A DNA stretch of 42,279 nt from the NCBI GenBank assembly GCA_012271065.1, contig JAAXHE010000069.1, forward strand, positions 1 through 42,279, given 5' to 3'. This stretch comes from Candidatus Latescibacterota bacterium (GTDB taxonomy: Bacteria; Latescibacterota; UBA2968; GCA-2709665). How positions within the stretch are numbered: position 1 is the first letter of the stretch; the number at the start of each line of letters is the position of its first letter. The notes under the pieces were generated by a model. The model was not told the DNA's origin. It ran no database searches and saw nothing but the letters and a program-made list of their open reading frames with translations. Below, in pieces: positions 24,424 through 33,292 of this stretch. Position numbers and translations under genes: made by a program.

Positions 24424-26226
24424 TCAGGTTCGGGGATGGCTCGATTCGCCGCCCAGCAACCGGATTCCCAGTTCTCTCAACTGGCCCGCGTCGACCACGG
24501 ACGGAGCGCCGTCCATCAGGGAGGCGGCATTGTTGGTTTTCGGAAAGGCGATCACGTCGCGGATGTACTCCCGGCCCGCCATCAGGGCGATCAGTCGATC
24601 GTACCCGAAGGCGATCCCTCCGTGGGGAGGCGCGCCATACCGGAAGGCGTCCAGCAGAAATCCGAATTTCTCTTCCGCTTCATCCGGAGAAATGTCCAGA
24701 AGTTCGAACATTTTTTCCTGGATTTCCCGGCGGTGGATACGAATGCTGCCGCCTGCGATTTCGTTCCCGTTCAGGACGAGGTCGTACGCCCGCGCCCGTA
24801 CGCCCGACGGGTCCGTCGCCATTTTGTCGATGTCCTCGTCCAGCGGCGAGGTGAACGGATGGTGGCACGCCGCATACCGTTTTTCCCGCGGGTCCCATGC
24901 CACGAGCGGAAAATGCGTAACCCAGCCGAAGCTGAAGTGATCGCGGTTCAGCAGATTCAGCTGACTCGCCAGCCTCAGGCGCAGATTGCCGAGTACCTCG
25001 GCGACAACGGCCGGCTGGTCGGCCGCGAACAGCAGCAGATCGCCGGACTCGGCGTTGAGAGCCCGCTTCAGGAGGATCTGCGCCTGTTCCGGGAAGAATT
25101 TGACGATGGCCGATTCCATACCGCCGTCGGTCACCCTGATCCATGCGAGACCCTTGGCGCCGAATCCGCTGGCAAAAACGCCCAGGTCGTCTATCTGTTT
25201 ACGGGAGAACCCGGCGCATCCCTTCGCGTTGATGCCGCGAACCTGGCCCCCACCGGAGAGCACACGTTTGAACACCTGGAAGTCCGAGGCTTCGGCGGCC
25301 GCGGCCAGGTCGACGATTTCAAAACCGAAACGGGTGTCAGGTTTGTCGGAGCCGTAGGTGTCGATCGCCTCCTTGTGGGTGAGGCGCGGAAAGGGACGCG
25401 GCAGGTCGATATCCAGGATAGCCTTGAAAAGACTGGCAGTCAGCCGTTCGGCGGCTTCCATGACGTCTTCTTCATTGACGAATGACATTTCGATATCGAT
25501 TTGCGTGAATTCCGGCTGCCGGTCACCGCGCAGGTCTTCATCTCTGAAGCAGCGCACGATTTGAAAATACCGGTCGAATCCGGCCACCATGATAAGCTGC
25601 TTGTAGGTCTGAGGGGATTGGGGCAGAGCGTAGAAGTGGCCCGGGTTGATCCGGCTGGGCACCAGATAGTCTCGCGCCCCTTCCGGCGTACTCTTCATCA
25701 GAAACGGGGTTTCGACCTCGATAAAGCCGTCATCGGAAAGGAGTCTCCGCGTGGCTTGCGATATGCGGTGCCGCAGCAGGATATCGGCTTGCAGGTCCGG
25801 TCGGCGAAGATCGAGGTATCGATGACGGAGCCTGATCTCTTCGTTGGCATCCGACTCGGCTTCGATGAGAAAGGGCGGCGTCTCCGATTCATTCAGAATT
25901 CGCAGTTCGGATGCCTCGACGTCGATTGCGCCCGTGGGCAGGTTGGGATTGGCCATGCCTTCAGGCCGGGACTCCACCCTTCCCCTGATCGCCAGAACGA
26001 ACTCGTTCCGTATGGCTTCCGCCTTCCTGTGTATTTCGGGATTCAGATCGGGTCGAAATACGACCTGCGTCAGCCCGTTTCTATCGCGCAGGTCGGCAAA
26101 AATCACGCCGCCGTGATCCCTGCGTTTGGAGACCCACCCCATGAGCGTGACCTGCCCGCCGATGTCGCGGGCGCGCAGGTCGCCGCAGGAGTGCGTGCGT
26201 TTCCAGTCGCCGAGGGATTCCGCCAT
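24424..26226 (-). CDS. aspS: Aspartyl-tRNA synthetase, bacterial type
   Basis: About 600 residues: an OB-fold anticodon domain (GQVTLMGWVSKRRDHGGVIF), class II motif 2 (RYFQIVRCFRDEDLRGDRQP), a GAD insertion domain, and motif 3 (GIAFGYDRLIALMAG). The start ATG 26224-26226 has GGAG at eight bases; a TTG two codons earlier is less likely. His in RRDHGG and Gly in RPEGMANPNLPTG match the residues reported for non-discriminating AspRS, which also charges tRNA-Asn, whereas the E. coli enzyme has Leu and Lys there. This predicts a GatCAB amidotransferase elsewhere in the genome. Confidence 0.95.
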   Translation of the reverse strand: MAESLGDWKRTHSCGDLRARDIGGQVTLMGWVSKRRDHGGVIFADLRDRNGLTQVVFRPDLNPEIHRKAEAIRNEFVLAIRGRVESRPEGMANPNLPTGAIDVEASELRILNESETPPFLIEAESDANEEIRLRHRYLDLRRPDLQADILLRHRISQATRRLLSDDGFIEVETPFLMKSTPEGARDYLVPSRINPGHFYALPQSPQTYKQLIMVAGFDRYFQIVRCFRDEDLRGDRQPEFTQIDIEMSFVNEEDVMEAAERLTASLFKAILDIDLPRPFPRLTHKEAIDTYGSDKPDTRFGFEIVDLAAAAEASDFQVFKRVLSGGGQVRGINAKGCAGFSRKQIDDLGVFASGFGAKGLAWIRVTDGGMESAIVKFFPEQAQILLKRALNAESGDLLLFAADQPAVVAEVLGNLRLRLASQLNLLNRDHFSFGWVTHFPLVAWDPREKRYAACHHPFTSPLDEDIDKMATDPSGVRARAYDLVLNGNEIAGGSIRIHRREIQEKMFELLDISPDEAEEKFGFLLDAFRYGAPPHGGIAFGYDRLIALMAGREYIRDVIAFPKTNNAASLMDGAPSVVDAGQLRELGIRLLGGESSHPRT

Positions 26227-26297
26227 GTTCAAAACTCCGTTAAGTGGACCCGATGTAACGCGGGAATGCCGGTGAGGCGCACCCGCAAATCATATCT

Positions 26298-27587
26298 TCA
26301 ACGTTGACGATAATGCCTTATGAGTTCTGCGAGTTTTCCGACGTTGCAGGAAGGGAGGACGGTCTGTTCGCCGGTTGCCAGATTCTTCAGCAGGACGGTT
26401 TTTGAACTGACTTCGTCGGGGCCGATGATCGTGACAAACGGGATTCCCTTACGGTGTGCGTATTTCAGTTGCCGGTCCAGACGCTGGCCGGGTTTCAGAC
26501 CGAGTTCCACGGCGAGCCCCCGGGATCTGGCCAGACGCGCATATGAAGCGGCCTGTTCGGCCGTGTCCTCCGAGAAGACCGAAACCAGCAGGTCCGCGAC
26601 CGGCGAGGTCACGTGGTCAAGCAGATCGGATTCTTTGAGCAGTTCTGTAATTGCCATGTCGCCAACCGCAAAGCCCACGCCCGGAACGGGCTTTCTGCCA
26701 CCGACCTGCAGGGTCAGGTTGTCGTATCGCCCGCCGCCGAACAGGGCGCGCCTCAGTGAATGCTTCGCCCAGGCCTCGAAGACGATGCCGGTGTAATAGT
26801 CGAATCCGCGCACGATTTTCAGGTCCGGTTCCACGTATTCCGAAACATCGTTCCTTTCAAGCAGCCGGATGACCTGTTCAAGCCGCGGCGAGAACCCCGG
26901 GTCTTTGCTTTCCAGCATCTCTACAAGCCCGTCGATCTGTTCGGAATCCAGGCCGAGCTCGGCGAGACCTCCGCTAAATTTCTCGAAAGGCATCCGGTCG
27001 ATCCGGTCGACGATGGCGAACAGCGGCCGGATCTGACCGGAGCGAAGGCCGAGGGAGCGGATGAGATGGCATTCGAGGCCCTGTCGATCGTTGACCCTCA
27101 CGGTCACCTGACCCGGAGACAGTCCGAGCGTCTTGAAGAGTTGACAGGCGATCGTGATGACTTCGGCGTCGGCATGGACGGTGTCGCTTCCCAGCAGGTC
27201 GATGTTCCACTGAAAGAAAGACCTTCCTCTGCCGCGCTGCGGGCGTTCGTATCGATAGAATCGTCCGTAAGATTGCCAGCGCAACGGAAAAACAAGGCGA
27301 TCTTCCTCTTGGGCTACCATGCGAGCCAGGGTCGGCGTAAGCTCCGGACGAAGGACCAGGGATTTTTCGTCGCGGCCGGACAACGTGAACGTCTGCCGGC
27401 TAACGATTTCCTCGCTGGTCTTGCCCAGGTAGAGGTCCATGTACTCCATGACAGGACCCTCGTATTCCTGGTAACCGAAGCCGGCGCCGAGTGCGATGCA
27501 CGTTTCACCCAGCCATTTTTGCAGGGCCCAGTCTTCAGGATAGAAATCCCTGACACCCTTGACGCGGGGGATGAGGTCAGTCGCCAT
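26298..27587 (-). CDS. hisS: Histidyl-tRNA synthetase
   Basis: About 429 residues. Motif 1 region VKGVRDFYPEDWALQKWL, substrate loop LRPELTPTLARM, motif 2 GRFYRYERPQRGRGRSFFQW, the histidine A signature FDYYTGIVFEAW, and a C-terminal anticodon-binding domain (DLLVSVFSEDTAEQ...). I start at ATG 27585-27587 (MATDLIPRVKGVRDF), since homologues begin there; the frame extends 21 codons upstream. Motif 2 continues WNIDLLGSD rather than the LGCEVFG form of E. coli, so it belongs to a different HisRS subgroup. 70 bases upstream of aspS on the same strand. Confidence 0.93.
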   Translation of the reverse strand: MATDLIPRVKGVRDFYPEDWALQKWLGETCIALGAGFGYQEYEGPVMEYMDLYLGKTSEEIVSRQTFTLSGRDEKSLVLRPELTPTLARMVAQEEDRLVFPLRWQSYGRFYRYERPQRGRGRSFFQWNIDLLGSDTVHADAEVITIACQLFKTLGLSPGQVTVRVNDRQGLECHLIRSLGLRSGQIRPLFAIVDRIDRMPFEKFSGGLAELGLDSEQIDGLVEMLESKDPGFSPRLEQVIRLLERNDVSEYVEPDLKIVRGFDYYTGIVFEAWAKHSLRRALFGGGRYDNLTLQVGGRKPVPGVGFAVGDMAITELLKESDLLDHVTSPVADLLVSVFSEDTAEQAASYARLARSRGLAVELGLKPGQRLDRQLKYAHRKGIPFVTIIGPDEVSSKTVLLKNLATGEQTVLPSCNVGKLAELIRHYRQR

Positions 27588-27672
27588 CGTGTTCCGATTC
27601 CAGTTGTATAAGCCCTTGATTTTCAGCCAAATCGACAAAGATACATACAAGCCTGCTCAATGTCAAGATTTA

Positions 27673-28896
27673 TCAGATTTCCGGCCGAAATGCGAATTCG
27701 AGATGCCGGATTCGTGGCGAGCCGTCCCCGAAGTGTACGGCGATCACGTCGAACCGCGGCGCCAGATCCGGGGCAGGGTGGCGTTGAAGATAAGCGCTGG
27801 CTGTACGCGCGATCTGCCGCTGTTTTTCCCTGGTTACGCGGACTTCAGGAGGGCCGAAACCCTTTGCGGCGGCGGTCTTGACTTCGACAAACGCAAGAAT
27901 AGGCCCCCTCGACACGATCAGGTCGATTTCTCCGCCTCCCGCCCGGTAATTTCGCCGGAGAATCCGGTAACCCGTTCTTGCGAGCATGGCCGCGGCCGCG
28001 TTTTCCCCCCTCTTGCCGGTCCGGAAGAGTTGGGTCTGCACATTCCTGACGCGAGGCGGACGTCCATCCTTGTCCGCTGTGCCTCGGGTCGTTCCGGCAG
28101 ATTCCGGCGCGCTTCCGGAATGGGTGGCCGACCGCACCCCTTTAAAGGACAACCGGTGGATCCGGCACGGGCCATGTACGCGCAGGGCCCGCCGGTGGTC
28201 TGCGCTGCCGTACCCCTTGTGGTCCGCGAAGCCGTATTCAGGGAATTCTTTATGGAAAGCGGCCATTTGGCGGTCTCTGGTCACTTTGGCGAGTATGGAT
28301 GCGGCCGCAATGGAGAGCGAAACGGCGTCGCCGTCGATCACGGCGGACTCACGGTATGGACTCCCGGGTACGCCGGTGCCGTCCACAAGAACGCGATCGG
28401 GTGGGATGCGAAGCCGCTTGATAGCACGGCGCATGGCGAGATAGGTGGCCTGCAGGATATTGATGCGGTCGATTTCTTCCGCCGAAGCCTCGCCAATGCC
28501 ATGGGCAACAGCGGTTTCGGTGATCCGCGCGTAAAGGCTCGACCGCCTGTCAGGCGTGAGTACCTTGGAGTCGTTCAGGCCGGGAATCACGACCTCCAGG
28601 GGAAGAATCACCGCGGCGGCGACGACCGGACCGGCCAGGGGCCCGCGTCCGGCTTCGTCGACACCCGCAATGTGGCGGTGGCCCCGCTCGTGCAGTCGCT
28701 TTTCCAGGGCCCGCATTTTCTCCAGGCGCGCGCGTTCCGCCGCGACGGTTTTTCTGCGGCGGCGCTCTTTGAGGACCAGACGGCGAACGCCGGCGCGAGG
28801 ATCGGCATCCAGTATATCCAGCAGCGCTGCATCGATTTCGTCTGGACAACGAAGCAGATCTCGAACTTGAGAAATCGTGAGACCGGATACGTCCAT
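27673..28896 (-). CDS. rnhB: Fused ribonuclease HII and YraN-family (UPF0102) nuclease-fold protein
   Basis: One uninterrupted 407-residue frame. Residues 1-75 are the N-terminal helical extension seen in Bacillus-type RNase HII. Residues 76-250 are the RNase HII catalytic domain, with Asp80-Glu81 (GVDEAGRGPLAG), Asp172 (VLVDGTGVPG) and Asp190 (DGDAVSLSIAAASILAKVTRD). A Ser/Gly/Pro/Arg-rich linker (about 255-285) leads to a complete YraN domain (about 290-407) with LFRTGKRGENAAAAMLARTG, GGEIDLIV and AFVEVKT, a PD-(D/E)xK-like core. RNase HII removes RNA from DNA-RNA hybrids. yraN is often the gene next to rnhB, so fusion is logical. The start ATG 28894-28896 lacks a clear Shine-Dalgarno. Confidence 0.9.
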   Translation of the reverse strand: MDVSGLTISQVRDLLRCPDEIDAALLDILDADPRAGVRRLVLKERRRRKTVAAERARLEKMRALEKRLHERGHRHIAGVDEAGRGPLAGPVVAAAVILPLEVVIPGLNDSKVLTPDRRSSLYARITETAVAHGIGEASAEEIDRINILQATYLAMRRAIKRLRIPPDRVLVDGTGVPGSPYRESAVIDGDAVSLSIAAASILAKVTRDRQMAAFHKEFPEYGFADHKGYGSADHRRALRVHGPCRIHRLSFKGVRSATHSGSAPESAGTTRGTADKDGRPPRVRNVQTQLFRTGKRGENAAAAMLARTGYRILRRNYRAGGGEIDLIVSRGPILAFVEVKTAAAKGFGPPEVRVTREKQRQIARTASAYLQRHPAPDLAPRFDVIAVHFGDGSPRIRHLEFAFRPEI

Positions 28897-29446
28897 GGGA
28901 ACGAATTTCTGGCAAACGGCAGCCGTTATTGAGGCTATTGACAGCGGTAATCCAACGATGTGGACGCGGATACCCGGATCCTCGTGGTACGACAGCTGAA
29001 TTATGGACGAACTCGCCTGAACATGCAAGAAAAAGCGTCCCGGCCGACGCAGACCGGATGACGGTTCCAAGGGGATCAAGACCAGGCCGGCTGAATCCGG
29101 CAAGCGTCCCGGCACGCACCGGGCCGGTTGATGCAGCAAGTAACGCCGCAGAGGGCACGGCCGGCCTTCGTCCGCCGGAGTTTGAATTCAACGCGGTATA
29201 TATATATTAGTCAATCTGCCGTCTGAACGCCGTGCGAACCGCGATTACAGGTTTGGTGGCAGCGGGAAACGCCGGACGCAAGGCACGAACAGGTCGACCC
29301 TTCACATATTAACTGGAATTTCTAATTGATTCTGTAAGCGACTGTCATGGATCTTCTCATTCCTCCTTCAAGCCATGTTCACGTTGATTGGGCGTATTGC
29401 GCGCCAAGGCCGATGCCTTCCGTGCGGATAGTCTCCGGAGACGAAG
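28897..29446. other. Divergent intergenic region between rnhB-yraN and the ABC exporter
   Basis: About 550 bases. On the plus strand TTGAAT (29182-29187), 17 bases and TATTAG (29205-29210), embedded in an alternating TA tract, could be the exporter promoter, though far from the start. The rnhB frame stays open upstream to 29139, but that part is not conserved-looking. No other gene, RNA or repeat recognised. Confidence 0.35.
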
Positions 29447-31213
29447 GTGGAACCGCGATCGAGAACTGAAAATTTCCGAAAGTTGCTCGAATTCGTCCGG
29501 CCGTACGCCGCGAGGCTGTCCGGCGCATTGGGCTTGACCGTGATGCTGGCGGTTCTGGGAATGTTGCCGCCACTGATCGTGATGTACATCGTCGACGAGG
29601 TTATCGTGAGGGGCCGATGGGGGATGCTGGAGATTATGGTCGCGTTGCTGGTCGCGGTTCCTGTGCTGACGGCTGGTTTGCGTGTTGCAAACGCATTAAC
29701 ACTCGCGTACGCCGCTCACCGATTGATCATGAATGTGCGCCTCTCGATGTACAGGCATGTGTTCCGGCTCGCCATGAGTTTTCATGACGAAATGGGCACT
29801 GGCAAAGTCATGTCGCGGATGATGGGGGACGTGGCAACCGTGCGACAGATGGTTACGATGCAGGTGCTGCGCACGGTGACGGATCTGATATCGATTGTAG
29901 CGGCGCTTGTAATCTGCTACGGGCTGAACTGGAAACTCGCTCTGCTGATGACCATTCTGATGCCGCTGTACATTGTCAACTACAGGATCTTCGTAGGGCC
30001 GATCCGTACTTCCAGACGCCGTTGGCGGCAGAAGATGGACGATGTGTCGGTCGGGCTCCAGGAGCGGCTGAGCGGGGTACGGCTGGTAAAGGCCTACGGC
30101 CGCGAGAAACGCGAGGACAGGGCATTCGCGGAGGAGACCCGAGCGGGCATGGATTTCGCGATGCAGGCGGAAACGCATCGTGCCTCGGCGCGTTCCGGTT
30201 TCTGGGTGGTATCCGGGATCCGTAATACCCTGATTTTCTGTCTGGGGTGCTATTTCGTCATTCAGGGGGAAATGACATACGGCGGCGTTATGGCCTTTCT
30301 GGCGTACGCCATGCGGGTTTTCGAACCTGTCTTGAACCTGATGAACGTCGGTATACAATTCGAAGACATGATGGTTTCCGTAGATCGGATTTATGAGATC
30401 CTGAACCATCCGGTAGAGATCCGCGACGCCCCCGATGCGGTGGATCTTCCCGGAGTCACGGGCCAAGTCGTTTTCGAGAACGTGGGATTCGAGTACAAGC
30501 CCGGGGAGCCCGTTCTGGAGAATATCTGTCTTGACGTGCAGCCAGGGCAGATGGTCGCTCTGGTCGGTCATACCGGATGCGGGAAAACGACGCTGACCAG
30601 CCTGTTGATGCGGTATTACGACGTGACGGAAGGCGCAATACGCGTTGATGGACACGACATCCGGGAGGTGAAAGTCAGATCCCTCAGGAGACAGGTCGGC
30701 CAGGTGCTGCAGGACTCCGTGCTTTTCGACGGGACGCTCAGGGAGAACCTTTGCTACGGCAGACCGGACGCGCCTGAACGGGACGTAATCGACGCGGCGC
30801 GCGTGGGTGAGATCCACGAGTTCTCGATGCGAACGCGGGATGGATACGATACCAGGGTGGGGGATGACGGCATCAAGCTCTCGGTCGGCGAAAAACAGAG
30901 GCTTTCCATCGCGCGGGCGGTGCTCACCCATCCGGGGATCCTTATTCTGGACGAGGCGACTTCCTCACTGGATTCCCTCTCGGAAGCCCTGATACAGAAG
31001 GCGATGGCCAGTATATTGAAGGGACGTACGTCGTTTGTCATCGCTCACAGGCTGTCCACCGTATTGGCTGCCGATCTAATCGTCGTCATGGACCAGGGAA
31101 GAATCGTTGAGCGTGGCACACACGACGTGTTGATCCGGATACCGCATGGAATTTACCGGGGTCTTGTCGACCAGCAGTTTGGAGAGGTTGAAACCGGGCT
31201 CGGGGAAGTCTGA
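29447..31213 (+). CDS. ABC exporter subunit with canonical Walker B (heterodimer partner 1)
   Basis: 588 residues: a six-helix exporter membrane domain (about 15-315) and a nucleotide-binding domain. Walker A is GHTGCGKTT (about 373-381), the signature is LSVGEKQR (about 477), a departure from LSGGQ, and Walker B is ILILDEATSSLD with the catalytic Glu. The H-loop is IAHRLST. Start GTG 29447-29449 after CGGAGACGAAG. It is followed 46 bases later by a second exporter half whose changes are complementary, so they should form a heterodimer of the MsbA/BmrCD type. Substrate unknown: lipid, peptide or drug. Confidence 0.92.
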   Translation: MEPRSRTENFRKLLEFVRPYAARLSGALGLTVMLAVLGMLPPLIVMYIVDEVIVRGRWGMLEIMVALLVAVPVLTAGLRVANALTLAYAAHRLIMNVRLSMYRHVFRLAMSFHDEMGTGKVMSRMMGDVATVRQMVTMQVLRTVTDLISIVAALVICYGLNWKLALLMTILMPLYIVNYRIFVGPIRTSRRRWRQKMDDVSVGLQERLSGVRLVKAYGREKREDRAFAEETRAGMDFAMQAETHRASARSGFWVVSGIRNTLIFCLGCYFVIQGEMTYGGVMAFLAYAMRVFEPVLNLMNVGIQFEDMMVSVDRIYEILNHPVEIRDAPDAVDLPGVTGQVVFENVGFEYKPGEPVLENICLDVQPGQMVALVGHTGCGKTTLTSLLMRYYDVTEGAIRVDGHDIREVKVRSLRRQVGQVLQDSVLFDGTLRENLCYGRPDAPERDVIDAARVGEIHEFSMRTRDGYDTRVGDDGIKLSVGEKQRLSIARAVLTHPGILILDEATSSLDSLSEALIQKAMASILKGRTSFVIAHRLSTVLAADLIVVMDQGRIVERGTHDVLIRIPHGIYRGLVDQQFGEVETGLGEV

Positions 31214-31259
31214 GTCGTGATCGTATTACGTTCATTCATCGTGCAGATGTGAAATTGAC

Positions 31260-33215
31260 ATGAATCCGTATCTCAAACGATTTGCGAGAGACTATATCCG
31301 TCCGTTCTGGATCCGGGTCGCGCTGGTGATGGTGCTGGCGGGTATAACGGGATCCTATTTCTACATTCTGGGTTTCATCACCAAGGCAACGGTGGACGAC
31401 GTACTCCAGATCCGGCCCGGGAGCATCGAAAACGCCGGTGCGGCCCCCGCCGACCCGGCACAGGTACGGCCCCCGCACGGGACACAGGGTCAGATAATCG
31501 GACGGGACCCTCAGCGGGTCCTGCCGCATAGCTGGGACACGGATCGTCCGCAACCGACCAGAACCCGGTCGGAGAAGATCAAGTGGCTCTGGGTCGTGTT
31601 CGGCGTCTATATGGTCGTGCGCCTCCTGTTTGCAGGGTTGAACTGGTTCTTCAATTACAACATCGCGTTCGTGGGCAACCGGATCGTCTTTCGGGTACGG
31701 CTGGATCTGCACCAGAAGGTACAGAAACTGCAGATGGCTTTCTTCGACAGGAAACAGATCGGCAAGATAATGTCGCGCATTCTGGACGATGTACAATTGC
31801 TGCAAAGCGAGGTAACCACGACCTTTGTCGAAACGATCGGCCATGCAGCCAAGATCCTGATCGGTATTGTGGTGTTGCTGCTGATTAACGTCGAGCTCGC
31901 CGCCTTCGCGCTGCTGGCGCTTCCGCTCTACGTACTCACTTACCGGTTATTCCAGCGCCCTTTATCAGAGACGTTTGCCCGGATGAGAGATGCCTACGCC
32001 GACACGTACGGCACCCTGGAAGAAAGGGTTCGAGGCGTTCGGGTGGTGTACTCATTTGGGAATGAACGCACGGAACGAAGGTTGTTCTTCAGACGTCTGG
32101 CATCCATTTTCAGGCTGTCGGTGAGGAATTCTGTGCTGAACGCCAGCCTGCGCGCGGTCTGCGCGGCCATCAGCGCAGGTGCGGGCGCATTGATCCTGTA
32201 TTGGGGGGCGTTGATGGTCCGTGACGGAAACATGACGGTGGGGGAGTTGATCTATTTCAATATGTCGCTCTCCAATCTGTTCATGCCCCTGGTTGCGCTT
32301 ACCAATGTAAACGTGGTCATCAGGCAGATGATCGTGGTCGTTTCCCGGGTGTTCGAAGTACTGGACGAGGAGATCCTGATTCGGGATCGTCCGGGAGCGA
32401 TCAACCTCAAACATGTTCGTGGCCGCGTGGTATTCCGAAACGTCTGGTTCCAATACAATGCCCTCGCGGACGCCGTAGTAAGGGATTTGACTTTCTCGGC
32501 CAGGCCAGGCACGTCCGTGGCGGTTGTGGGGCCTTCCGGGGCTGGAAAAAGCACGCTGTTGAGCCTGCTGCTGAGGCTCTACGAACCAACGCACGGGAGT
32601 ATTCTGCTGGACGACTACAACCTCCGGGACCTCCGTCTGTCGTGCATCCGGAGGCACGTCAGCATGGTGCCGCAGGAACCCGTACTGTTCTCGGGCACGA
32701 TCTCGCAGAATATCGTGTACGGAAGGGATGGCGCGACGCCGGATCAGATCATGGAGGCCGCCAGGCGCGCTGAGTTGCATGACTTCATTATGAGCCAGCC
32801 GGAGAAATACGAAGCCCGTGTCGAGGAAGGCGGCAGCAATCTGTCGGGCGGTCAAAAACAGCGCCTGGCGTTGGCAATGGCGATCCTGACCGACCCGGCT
32901 ATCCTGATCCTGGACGATACGACATCGGCGCTGGATGCCGGTACCGAGGCGCGAATCCAGAAGACCCTGGATCAGGTTATGGACGGAAGGACGACATTTG
33001 TAATCACACACCGGATTTCAACGGCCGCCCGCGCGGACAGGATCCTGGTACTCGAGAACGGACGAATGGCCGGATGGGGGACCCACGAAGAACTGCTGTC
33101 TCAGGGCGGGGTATACAGTCGGCTGCACGACGAGCAGCAGAGTCCGGCCGCGGCGCATGCAGGATTGACCGAAGGCGGCGCCGGCGGGCAGACCGGTGAG
33201 AACACCATTAACTGA
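31260..33215 (+). CDS. ABC exporter subunit with degenerate Walker B (heterodimer partner 2)
   Basis: 651 residues: exporter membrane domain and NBD with Walker A GPSGAGKST (about 424), canonical signature LSGGQKQR (about 527) and Walker B ILILDDTTSALD, in which Asp replaces the catalytic Glu. Together with partner 1 this gives one hydrolytic and one degenerate ATP site. Between the first two transmembrane helices there is a roughly 60-residue insertion rich in Pro, Arg and Gln (residues about 50-108), predicted to lie outside the cytoplasm. Start ATG 31260-31262. Confidence 0.92.
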   Translation: MNPYLKRFARDYIRPFWIRVALVMVLAGITGSYFYILGFITKATVDDVLQIRPGSIENAGAAPADPAQVRPPHGTQGQIIGRDPQRVLPHSWDTDRPQPTRTRSEKIKWLWVVFGVYMVVRLLFAGLNWFFNYNIAFVGNRIVFRVRLDLHQKVQKLQMAFFDRKQIGKIMSRILDDVQLLQSEVTTTFVETIGHAAKILIGIVVLLLINVELAAFALLALPLYVLTYRLFQRPLSETFARMRDAYADTYGTLEERVRGVRVVYSFGNERTERRLFFRRLASIFRLSVRNSVLNASLRAVCAAISAGAGALILYWGALMVRDGNMTVGELIYFNMSLSNLFMPLVALTNVNVVIRQMIVVVSRVFEVLDEEILIRDRPGAINLKHVRGRVVFRNVWFQYNALADAVVRDLTFSARPGTSVAVVGPSGAGKSTLLSLLLRLYEPTHGSILLDDYNLRDLRLSCIRRHVSMVPQEPVLFSGTISQNIVYGRDGATPDQIMEAARRAELHDFIMSQPEKYEARVEEGGSNLSGGQKQRLALAMAILTDPAILILDDTTSALDAGTEARIQKTLDQVMDGRTTFVITHRISTAARADRILVLENGRMAGWGTHEELLSQGGVYSRLHDEQQSPAAAHAGLTEGGAGGQTGENTIN

Positions 33216-33292
33216 AGATGGAGTGTTGTGAAGGATGGGAGCGTCAGGCGGGAACGCAGGCAACGCGCAGTGTCGATATGTCGGTGCCGTGC

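Noticed and set aside
27559..28932. 457-codon plus-strand open frame opposite rnhB-yraN
   Set aside because: No conserved motif, while the minus strand has complete catalytic motifs of two families.
29696..30931. 411-codon minus-strand open frame opposite the first ABC subunit
   Set aside because: Translation is His/Arg/Gln-rich without family features; the plus strand has Walker A, signature and Walker B.
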